Shown here piece by piece: positions 10,312 to 19,505 of a stretch of 64,000 nucleotides of DNA. The notes beneath the pieces are model-generated. The model did not search any database. It was not told the origin of the DNA and saw only the letters and a program-made list of their open reading frames with translations. Position numbers and translations under genes: made by a program. Source of the stretch: Dipteris shenzhenensis (lineage: Eukaryota > Polypodiophyta > Polypodiopsida > Gleicheniales); assembly GCA_047967505.1 (NCBI GenBank), contig CM106541.1; one strand, 5' to 3'. Each line of letters opens with the position of its first letter. Position 1 is the stretch's first letter.

Positions 10312-10400
10312 CGAATCACCTATTCATATGAATAAACACCAATTCATACGAATAAAGTTATTCATACAAACAATCAGTTTATTCGTACAAATATACATAG
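10312..10400. repeat. Cluster of palindromic ATTCATACGAAT words
   Basis: At least five variants of TTATTCRTAYGAATAA lie within 90 bp. With the two words left of the LTR insertion they formed one continuous cluster before the retrotransposon inserted. The pattern resembles the subterminal repeats of DNA transposons, where a transposase binds; this is inference. Confidence 0.65.
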
Positions 10401-10627
10401 TATAAACTTGCAACCACTGCCATGTTTGGTATTCATACAAATACATCCACTTGTCTTCCTTACCACCTCAGCCACTTGCTTACCAGCCCTGCCACCTCCT
10501 ACTTGCCTACCTGCTACCTCCTGCTTGCTTCCATACCTACCAACTCTTGTCATAGGTACCTTACTGCACCCTTGCTTGTGTTGCAGTCTTTCGTTAGTAA
10601 TTAATGTTTCTTTTGTTTTGTTTTGTA

Positions 10628-11165
10628 GGACTAGCACTCATCTCTCTTAGGAGAGTTGTGTGTTGCAATCTTTTTAAATTGTTTAATATCTATTTTGTAT
10701 TGTATTTAAGTGTGTAGACAGGCTGGCACTCATCTCTCTTGCGAGAGTTGGGTGTTGCAATCTGTTTTTGTCATGTGTTGCAATTTTAATTATAATATAA
10801 ATAATTGTTTTTTACCTAAGGCTGGCACTCATCTCTCTTAAGAGAGTTGTGTGTTGTAGTCCAAGCTTAGTGATGTTTTCATAGATGTTTATTCTGGCAC
10901 TCATCTCTCCCTTGAGAGTTGTGTGTTACATTCTAAGTTTAGAGATGTCTTCAAGCACTTAGTTTGGCACTCAACTGTCCCTTGATAGTTGTGTGTTGTA
11001 GTCTAAGTTAGATATCATACGATGTGCTCTTAGACACTTAGTCTGGCACTCAACTGTCCCTTGATAGTTGTGTGTTGTAGTCTAAGTTAGAAATCATGCA
11101 ATGTGCTCTTAGACACTTAGTTTGGCACTCAATTGTCCCTTCATAGTTGTGTGTTGCAATTGAAG
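10628..11165 (+). repeat. Degenerate tandem array of hairpin units, copy 2
   Basis: Seven to eight units share a GGCACTCATCTCTC-like word, a self-complementary core (such as CTCTCTTGCGAGAG) and GTGTGTTGYA. The last three or four units are the most regular, about 80-95 bp apart, with CTTAGACACTTAGT spacers. The array lies upstream of the splice acceptor and ATG of the kinase-like gene and recurs in inverted copy 1. Confidence 0.75.
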
Positions 11166-11416
11166 CCTAGTGTTAGATGGTGAAGTCCACGATTAGGTTA
11201 TACGTAGGTCATTTGTTGTGCAGGTTACATGCTTATTTTTTGTGCTGTGAATTTTTGTAGTTTGTTACATGATGTGAGATTGAGTTGAGAGGTTATATCT
11301 AGGTAATTTCTTAGACTGCTTGCATTGCTAATTGTTATGGATTAATGAGTTTCTCATTGCACCTAGCACTGAATTCTTTTTTGAATTTTGTGTTACAGCT
11401 TAAGACTGCATATGAG

Positions 11417-13270
11417 ATGGCTCACACAGGTGAGAAGAGGAAATGTCAGCAACCTGATCTCACTAAGTTTCAGAGGAAGGTGCTAAAAAATGAGAATGTA
11501 CCTTCTTAATGTTGATCAGGACATCATTGAGACAGCTTTCCAAAATGGTGAAAGCGGTGTACAGAATTTAGTGAGGACAATCGCAAAGCATGGAGGGAGG
11601 ACCTTGCATGACCGACGATTTCCAAATGTTTTCATAGTAGAGTCTATAGACCAGTATTTGTACCACTTAGGGATGGAGGATCGATGATGCCTCGGTTAAA
11701 TAGATCGATACATAAACTCATGTGACACAAAGTGGGAGGGTCCTGCTGTAGATGCAAGGGTCACGTACATCAAGAATGTGTGGCAAGGTTACAAAGGCAA
11801 AGGAGCTGCCTCGACCTCCCTTCCATCAATGCACCCATGCCCCCAAGCACAGCTGCAACCACAAGCACCAATGCACCCATGCCCCTGGTCAGATACTGCA
11901 TTGCATCCACCGCAACCACAAGCACCAATGCACCCACGTCCCCAGTCACATGCTGCATTCCACCCAACGCAACCGTAACCGCCACTGTAGCCATGCCACG
12001 CATATGCACTAGTGCATCGACTACAACATGTTGTTCCCCGTATCCCTTTTTTCCAAGCTCTTTCATACCCAAAAGAAGTTCCTTCTCCCGGTCCCCATCT
12101 CCCACCATATGCACGATCACATTTCACCACATCTTTTGCTTCTCCATTTGTGCCTCCTACTGCATGCGTAGACCAGTTTCCATCTCCCGCATACTCGCGT
12201 GCACCACAAATGCACAATCTATCTGCACAAGTAAATAGATTCCCATCTCCTTCATTCTCGCCTGCACAAGCACCACGCACATCACATGGCTTGCGTGATG
12301 GTGTAGAACTGCCAAGACCGATGCGGCCCATACTGCTTCAGCGATGAGACATCTAATTCACGCCTAGTGTAGCTCTGGGCATAAGCATGAAAGGAACAAT
12401 CAACATGTGCGATATTTTTGTTGCTCCCTTTGATCTGCACAAGATTTATGCATGTAAGGTGCTGAGGGTTTCTATGCCAACTGATGCATTGAAGGCCAGA
12501 GCATTGGAAGAAGCCTCGTGCTTGGGCGATGTTGTACCTCCGGGCATCATCCGAGCAATAACTCTAGTCCATGACGATAACCCAATGATACTATTTCTAT
12601 TCTGGAATGGAAATCATTTGGAAAGATGGCTAACCTGCCTCCGACATGACGAAAAGTGACCATCTCTGGTGTTTCACAAACATGATGTGGAAATGCTTGC
12701 TAGAGCATGGGTTTGTCAGCATGTATTTGATATTTTAAGTGCACTAGTTCACACTATTCATTACATGCACCAACACAATATCCTACATAATGATTTGATG
12801 TGCAAAACATTATGCTACACTTCTCAAAGTGATCCGAGGAGGTGTATTTGGGCATTTGTGATTGGGGAATGATGACCCCATGTAGCACTAGAAAGCACAA
12901 TCCCGCATTACTCAGTGACAGCCCCAATACTGTGTGGAGTTCCATTGCTAGATTTCATCACATTGCTCCAGAGTGCCTCTGCACCAATCCCCCACCTTTT
13001 GACATTGCACAAGATGTGTATGCCATGTCTCATCATATCTTGAAGATCTTGGACATTTGTGCACCATCGCCAAGTACCGGACCCGCAAAAGCTCTAATCG
13101 GGCATCTATGACGATTTGCGGTTCAGGGAAAGTCAGCCGAACCGAATAGACCTTGAAGTACTACAGATTTTTGTGGGGTTTTTGACATTGCTCCAAGATG
13201 TGGTATACAGCTCAGTCCAAACCAAGGACTTAGACTAGCGAATGACTGAGTCTTTCTTGGATGGGATGTA
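11417..13270 (+). pseudogene. Repeat-borne protein-kinase-like gene, decayed
   Basis: The reading begins at an ATG (MAHTGEKRK) 18 bp after an acceptor-like TGTTACAG. In broken frames it passes an N-terminal helical part shared with copy 1, a Pro/His/Thr-rich repeat (about 11820-12340, HPCP/NHKHQCTHAP units) and a kinase-like domain. The domain shows an ATP-lysine motif YACKVLR (about 12446), IHYMHQHNILHNDL (catalytic loop with HND for HRD, about 12757-12798), GICDWGMM (DWG for DFG, about 12846) and APEC (about 12967). The last part reads DDLRFRESQPNRIDLEVLQI. Frameshifts near 11500, 12340, 12660 and 12840 and several stops make it a pseudogene. Kinase identity rests on motif order; the substrate is unknown. 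Confidence 0.55.
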
Positions 13271-13370
13271 ACATGAGTGATCGATCATGAATACTTGTAA
13301 CATTGTTATTTTTATATATCACCCAAGTCTGGATCTAGTACATTGTTTAAGTTTGTATATTTGCAATGAC

Positions 13371-13610
13371 ATGATAAATGATGCGATAAGCAATGTTTAA
13401 ATATTGTTTGTATAAGTAAATGATGCGATAAAAATGATGATCCAATTGTCAAATATGATAAATGATGCAATAATTAATGTTTAAATATTATTTATATAAG
13501 TGAATGATGCGATAAAAGTGATGGTCCAATTTTAAAATATGATAAATGATGCGAAAATAAATATTTAAATATTATTTGTATAGGTTTAATATTGTTTAAT
13601 TGTTTAGTTG
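13371..13610. repeat. AT-rich tandem repeat, 84-bp period, about three units
   Basis: ATGATAAATGATGC recurs at about 13371, 13455 and 13539, each followed by AATRTTTAAATATTRTTT and a GTGATGGTCCAATT-like word. The array follows the kinase-like gene. No coding content. Confidence 0.8.
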
Positions 13611-13669
13611 TTTAATATTATTTGTGGTTACAAATTAATTCTATCTTGTTGTCATTTTTTAGGCTAAGT

Positions 13670-13803
13670 ATGAGCATGGAGGGAGAGAACTTAGAGAACA
13701 TTCTCCCACAGGATCCTCCCCAACCAGATGCACTTAACCCAGATCATTATATTCGAAGAATAAAGTTATATATGAAGTTTACAATGTACATAATTATGCA
13801 GTA
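13670..13803 (+). CDS. Hypothetical short ORF after an acceptor-like site
   Basis: MSMEGENLENILPQDPPQPD begins a 44-codon frame, 7 bp after TCATTTTTTAG, which looks like a 3' splice site. No family is recognised. It may be a last exon of something belonging to the upstream repeat. Low confidence. Confidence 0.2.
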
Positions 13804-14121
13804 GGATCCAAATTTGCCGTTCCCTGAGTGCTTGGTCCTGCACCCTACGAATCTATATTAGTGAGGTCCTCAAAATAAAAAATGTCGGTATCCTCAGCTG
13901 CATCCAAATCTCCAAAGGTATGTCTGTAGCATGCAAGCTCAGACTCCAACATCTGTACGCGTGCTTGCAGGTCCTCAATCTCTTTGGCTTGTGATGCAGG
14001 GAGTTAGCATGCGAGGTCTCTGAGACACAGGCTCTTTGTTCTCTGTCCTTGCTCGCTTGCGCTCTGCAGGACATCCCTTTCCTATTCCTAACAAGTGATG
14101 CTTGTCATTCCAATCCACGTG

Positions 14122-14508
14122 TCAATGCAAGACATCGTAGACATACACCTGCTGATTGAAATACATGGGTATTTGCTGGTTGTTGGGGATGCTTCCTTCA
14201 AACTCTATGAATCGTTGGAGAAGGATGTGGGCTAGGGTTTTGTGCCGCAAGTTTGACAACTTGGGCTGTGCATATTTATTCCTAGCATTTCTTGAACGAA
14301 GAAACAAGGTGTTTCTTACGAACTCTGATGGACATACTCTCTGTACTTGTCGAAGAGAGACCGGGTCGCCTTGCATGGTATCGTCATTCACTGGACCAAC
14401 AGTGAAAATACCTAGCCCCTCTCTGCCTAGCATCTCTCTTTGCACTTGTAAGATAGCCTGAGCCTCAACGTGATTTAGTTGGTTTGCTAAATCAGCCTCT
14501 TGAGGCAT
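14122..14508 (-). CDS. Hypothetical 128-residue ORF
   Basis: The frame reads MPQEADLANQLNHVEAQAIL and later NTLFLRSRNARNKYAQPKLS and YFNQQVYVYDVLH, ending with a stop at 14122. Reading continues past the stop as HVDWNDKHHLLGIGKGCPAE, so the coding stretch may once have run to about 13860. Composition looks protein-like (mixed charged and hydrophobic), but no family is recognised. It probably belongs to a decayed mobile element. Confidence 0.3.
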   Translation of the reverse strand: MPQEADLANQLNHVEAQAILQVQREMLGREGLGIFTVGPVNDDTMQGDPVSLRQVQRVCPSEFVRNTLFLRSRNARNKYAQPKLSNLRHKTLAHILLQRFIEFEGSIPNNQQIPMYFNQQVYVYDVLH

Positions 14509-14520
14509 AAAAGCACCTTG

Positions 14521-15239
14521 TGGGCCCTCTTAGGTGGACTTGTAAAGTTAATGCAGAAATATTGAAATATATCGATGTGAATTAGTATACATAATAGCTA
14601 AATCAACCCTCAAGACTTGAAAATATAAACTTCGATTGCGCATATTCGATTATTCTTTCGAACTTTCCGATGTTGCCTTGAAATTAGTTGCAAGTGACAA
14701 GGTTGTCTCTAACTATTATGTATACAAAAATCATCCACAATCTCAATAATTACAACACAACATCACTTGTAGCCCACAAGGTTCTAGCTTTCAAGTACAA
14801 AAGGAGACAAGATGGATACGAGCATATGCGCTCTTCCATCGCTTGACATATTCTTCCATCCATCCTCTCGCATACAACATTATATCCGATATAATTAGAG
14901 CTTCATCCACCACTTCTATCACCTATTATATTCTTCTATCACTCTATATTGCATTCAACACAGATACAATATCGTCTATCTCTTCGACTTCGTTGTTGTC
15001 ACTGAGTAGCTCAAGCTAGTCTTCCTCTTCGCTGAATGCACCCTCAGCAACTAATTCTATAGTCAATCGTTGTCCAGCAATTCTCATTACAATAGCTTCG
15101 CTTGCTGCCCTAGCCGCAACATTGAATCCTTTCAACAATCGTAGATTTCCAAAGCAAAATACCAAATTTGTAGCGAGAGTAAGAGAGAAATTGAGATGAG
15201 AGAGAGAGATATATATAGAGAGAAGTAGAGAAAGGGGTT
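14521..15239. other. No gene recognised
   Basis: AT-rich sequence without a convincing ORF. Around 14830-15060 there are ATCTTCTATC/ATATCG-like words of unclear meaning. Confidence 0.4.
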
Positions 15240-15297
15240 TATATATATATATATATATATATTATAAACATACATACACACACACACACACACACAT
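15240..15297. repeat. Compound (TA)n-(AC)n microsatellite
   Basis: A run of TA dinucleotides at about 15240-15262 is followed, after ATAAACATACA, by an AC run to about 15296. Confidence 0.95.
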
Positions 15298-15487
15298 GCA
15301 TTCGGGTATGGAGCTTCTTTTATTTGAGGCTCAGGAGCTGATGTGGATGATCTTGGCTGGTCATTGCTTGGCGGAGGCAGAGGCACTTGTGCTTTCTTTT
15401 GAAGAAGTCATCTTGATTGAATTGGAATATTAGGGTCCTTGGTAGACTCTTTTTGCTGGCATGTAATTACATTCACAGGTTGTGATA

Positions 15488-16440
15488 TTACGCTTTTTCC
15501 CACCACCCTAGACTTTGATTGTCCACCCCAATAATGTCGATTGGGACATCAAGCTTAGCCTCATGTTGTTGTGGGACCTTATTTTTCATGGGACAATCCA
15601 TACAAGCATGGCTTATGCCAAAATCTTTGCAGAGTGGTTGGAAAGTAGCGGGGCTACTGCACTTTATGATCCGGTGATTCTCTCCACAACAGTAGCACTT
15701 GATTGGTGCTGGATATGTGTTGGGCCGAACTTGATTCACATAGACTGGTATTGAACCTTCTACGCCTTCTACATAGTACACTGAGTACTCGGCTTAATAC
15801 TCGAATGGAGAATCCATTTCCTCGGCTTGAAGTTGTATTGGAACTACTGGAGCAGCTGGATTTGGCGCTCTTGGATATGGTCGTGGATTTGGATTCCTGA
15901 GTAATTGCGAGACTTGTGTCCGGACAAGAACATGATTCAGCCTCAGAACTGGGGGCGCTTGTGCAAGTGCCGGTTGCCTGTACACTTGTATGGGTGCCGG
16001 TTGGTATTGTTGAGGTCGAGGTGGGTTGTTGCGCATGTTAAAGATGCAACTATTTTCGTGATGGCCACTGACTATGCAGATATGGCACCACAACCTTGGA
16101 GGTGGATTTGCTTATGCAAAGATCCTGGCTCTTAGGGCCGGGCATTCATTTGCTGTGTGATTGGCCATGTAGTGTGGACGCTATACATTTTCTCGCCATG
16201 GATAAGTTTGAGGTGGCAGCTGAGACATGTGAAGCTTTTGTTCCATGGCTTGCATGACTTCTTCTTTTAGCTTCATGGTCATGGCCTCTAGGCGATCTTC
16301 ATTAGACGTTTCGACAGTGGACTTGGATTTTCCCTTTTTAGAGCACTTATCTCATGCACTGGCTCTTCCATCATCACTGCTGGTGTCAGAGTTGGTCATG
16401 CCATCCTCAATGTCAATGGCTGCCGCATGAGCAGCACTGA
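15488..16440 (-). pseudogene. Retroelement gag-like protein with zinc knuckles
   Basis: Minus-strand frames read a Lys/Glu-rich part (TMKLKEEVMQAMEQKL), then MANHTANECPALRARIFAK, and WCHICIVSGHHENSC (C-X2-C-X4-H-X4-C). A Pro/Gln-rich linker (NNPPRPQQYQPAPIQVY) and a second Cys/His cluster follow: CYCCGENHRIIKC and PLCKDFGISHACMDCP. The frame is broken by a stop near 15797 and an earlier one near 16195. Such knuckle arrays are typical of retrotransposon gag; the linker and second cluster look more like Ty3/gypsy than copia, but lineage is inferred. No LTRs or pol were found next to it. Confidence 0.5.
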
Positions 16441-17340
16441 ATGTTTTGTAGCTGCTAATCTTTTTCATGTCTTTGCAGATTTTCTAAGGAGTACACTGAA
16501 GTGTGTAGTGCAATTAATGGGATAGGAAATACAGACGTGCTCAAAGATTGGTTGGAATAAATATTGCTTTGATTAGAGAGAAGTAAACTATTAATCTTGC
16601 CCAACGGATTCTATTTGGGGTCTCTAATTATTGACCTAGAAGAGGCTCTCATGTTGTGGGAGTTTTAGAAGCTATAGGATGTGAGATTGAAGAGTAGGTT
16701 GTTTTGGTTGTCTTAAGGAGATTGTCATTGTCGTTGTTAGGAAGATGGTGGATCTAATGCACCATAAAATTGCTATCTTCTTTATGGAATTTTGGCAAAT
16801 TATTGAAGTGTTTAGAAAGGACTTAGGGAAATCATGGGGATTTGACTATTGTTGATGATTGATCAAAAAACAAGATAAAGGTGGCCCTCTAACATGTGGA
16901 CTATAGAGACAAAGAAGTGCAATGTGCGAGATACGTAATTTGCCGAGAAGGAATCGTGGGAGACTTTAAACTCTATCAAAAGTTAGAAATCATTGGTAAT
17001 GACTAGATTGACTTTGGATTTCTTTGTATCGCTTGGAGATCTTATGAAATAAGACCTTGTGGTGGCTATGGTGAAGGAGGCTATCCAGAGGGGCGACTCT
17101 CCGAAGATGTCAATGTTGTTTGTTGAAGCTATTCTCGAAGAGGCAAAATAGGTTCAAGGTATGCTTAATACCTCCAATAAAATCTTGGCAAAGGATCTAG
17201 CATTGAGGATCATACCCATTGGCACTATTTCCTTTTGCAAGTGGTACAATTTCTTTGATTACTTGATTTAAGACAAGTGTTTTGCTAAAGGTGTTGATTG
17301 AGGGGCTGAAACTAAACTGCCGTGAAGGAAGTAGTTTTGT
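16441..17340. other. No gene recognised, possible decayed LINE upstream part
   Basis: The plus strand has coding-like but stop-ridden frames (such as MSMLFVEAILEEAK near 17108-17150). Because the next segment looks like the end of a LINE, this may be its more degraded 5' side. No motif supports that directly. Confidence 0.25.
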
Positions 17341-18490
17341 TCTAAGGTATTTATTGATTATATAATGGCCCTCTTATTTGCTTTGCATGACAAGGTGGCA
17401 AATTTGTTTGGGTTGCAGTTGTTTTGTGAGGTTTTGGCATTTCTTTGTAGATGGGGGAAATTTGTTCCTTTGTGGACTAATGTGGGTGGGAGAGCTAGAT
17501 GGGTTGAGGCAATGCTTGTAAGGTCATTTGGTAGAGGGGATATTGTGAGATATTTGGGAGCTCCCTTGGTATTGGGCCTAACTTTGAAGTAGTGGTTTTG
17601 ACTGTGGAAACTACTTTGGCTTCTATGTGGAATTTTAGAAAGTGTCACTGGTTAGATATTGAAAGGATCTTGAGGAAGCTCCTTTGGGTTGAGGATGGTG
17701 AGAGGTGAACTATCCATTATAGCCCCCCGGATGCTTTGAAGATAGTTGATGTTTGGGTGAGGAATTTATCCTTGGTGAGTAAGTGGCTACTCAATCTATT
17801 TGAATGTCATGCTCCTTGGGTATTGTTCACAAGGTGCATTATTAATAAAGGAAATAAAGTTTAGGTGGGATCTTGGGGCATATGATTTTGTACGATATAC
17901 TTATGTCATTTTTCCCTTTGAAAGGTTCTATGATGAGAGTTTTTGGTGGAGTAGGGCAGTGTCCTAGGAAGGTAACTCCTTGGGGTTGATTGACATGTCA
18001 TATATTTAGAAAGATAAAGAGGAAAGGGTACATTTCTTGGGGTAGCTATGGGAGGGTGTAGTTTTGCCTTAATCAGGTTGAGATGGTGGTTTTAGCTAAG
18101 GCTTTTAGTTAGATTCGTGGTTTGTGGCCTACAAATTATATTGTTACCAATATTTGGTTGGATAATCAATGGGTGTTGGGATGGCAGAAAGTGCTTTAAG
18201 GAAGATATCTGCTAGAGTGGTGTATAGGAATCTATTGATGGGCAAGTCTGGTGTGCCAAGGCTAAATAGTAAGTAGAATTTGAGGCGAGTTGCTAATTGG
18301 TAGAGGTTCGAGAAACAGACTCGCTCTGCTACTATTTGGAGTTCTATGGTATCGAGAAAGCTAGGTTCTTATTTTGAAAGTGCTACATCATTGGCTTTTT
18401 GTTTGATACCTTACATTAGAAGGGTGAACACTTTCCATAAAAATGAAAGGGCAATGCTTCCTTTGGAAGTCAGTTCTAAAAACAAGAAGA
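17341..18490 (+). pseudogene. Decayed non-LTR (LINE-like) reverse transcriptase end
   Basis: The frame at 17365 reads MALLFALHDKVANLFGLQLF, RARWVEAMLVRSFGRGDIVR and RYLGAPL. RYLGxPL is a hallmark of the thumb region of plant LINE reverse transcriptases. Further on, in another frame, ILRKLLWVEDGER, DVWVRNLSLVSKWLLNLFE and HAPWVLFTRCII match the order (LLW-, LGIRNL-like, KWLW-) found after RT in LINEs. Near 18210 NLLMGKSGVPRLN and RRVANW may be the same protein. Frameshifts and stops are frequent. Assignment rests on motif order only. Confidence 0.4.
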
Positions 18491-19505
18491 CTTCGCAAGA
18501 AAGATAGGAGAGTAATTCCAAGTATTATTAGCATTGCCTCCTAAGAGGTAGTCCTATAGTAGATAATTTGGATTCTCCTTTGTAAATTTCCACACTAAAT
18601 TCTAAAAAAGGTTAATCATCTTATGAATCTCCAACTACATTTCATGGAGATCACTTTTATATTCAAGGTTACTGCCTCGTATTAGCCCAATGCACTACAG
18701 AAATCATGCTTTGCATCCCACTGTACCACTATACATGGAAGTAATGCCATGGGCTTGTTACAAGGTATAGAGAAGAAAATCAATTTATGGCCTTCAAGAA
18801 ATAAGACTATAAGAGTGGTGGCCATACCTTCGTTGCCTCTTGTGAAGCTCTAGGATAAAGGGGTTGTTACAATGCACCTCTAACCTTTTGCAGGTTCAAG
18901 GGGTTGCGCTTAATTGATTTTTTGAAGTTTTTCCAAATGTAAATGCATCGCATGGATAACCATAGAGGGGGGTATAATTTTTTCAAAAAAAATTAGACAA
19001 AAAATTTAGCTAAGTGAAAAACATAAATATCCTTACCAAAGGCATTGGTGGGCTAGGGAAAAAAAAATAGCCTGGTGAAAAACATAAATATCCAATATCA
19101 AACGCTTGGTGGGCCAGTGCTATGTCACATGTTGACTATCTCAACTTTTGGACGCGTATGCATTTTCCTCAATTTTTCATGCCTCTTTATTGGATCTTCC
19201 GATGCAGAGAAGGGGGGGTTGTTGACATTTGGAAGGTAGGAGGTACCTGCCCATTTAGTGGCTTGTTCAGACTATACTCTTCTCCTGGAATTGGTTGGTG
19301 TAGCTGTAGATACTTGTCTTTGAATCGGGTGTGCAATGGGTTGTTGTGTTGTAAAGACACAAGGAGAGAGTGTTCTCATTTCGAATAGTTTGTTGCTTGG
19401 CATGAGATGAGTCTTGCTATTCCAAATGGGCAATTCAAAGGGCCTTGAGATGAGCTCTTCCAAATGGGCAATTGATGTCACCTATTGATGACAATCATAC
19501 ACGTT
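18491..19505. other. Intergenic, with one tandem duplication
   Basis: At about 19005-19120 a segment with GTGAAAAACATAAATATCC and TTGGTGGGC occurs twice, about 75 bp apart. The rest holds no gene. It lies downstream of the transporter gene, whose 3' UTR must end somewhere here; no clear AATAAA signal could be chosen. Confidence 0.4.

Larger units (their letters stand above)
6775..13610 (+). mobile_element. Kinase-bearing repeat unit, copy 2, interrupted by an LTR element
   Basis: Sequence matching the minus-strand copy at 3530-5210 begins near 6775 (AAGTTGCATTAATTC) and is split at 6880/10312 by a gag-only LTR retrotransposon. It then continues with palindromic ATTCATACGAAT words, the hairpin array, a splice acceptor (TTGTGTTACAG ending at 11399), the kinase-like gene and an 84-bp tandem repeat. 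The outer limits and the transposon class are not established. No transposase was recognised. Confidence 0.5.

Noticed and set aside
11789-12331. 180-codon minus-strand Gly/Cys-rich ORF
   Set aside because: Antisense to the repeat-borne kinase-like gene; its composition comes from the CCNATGCAC-type repeats.
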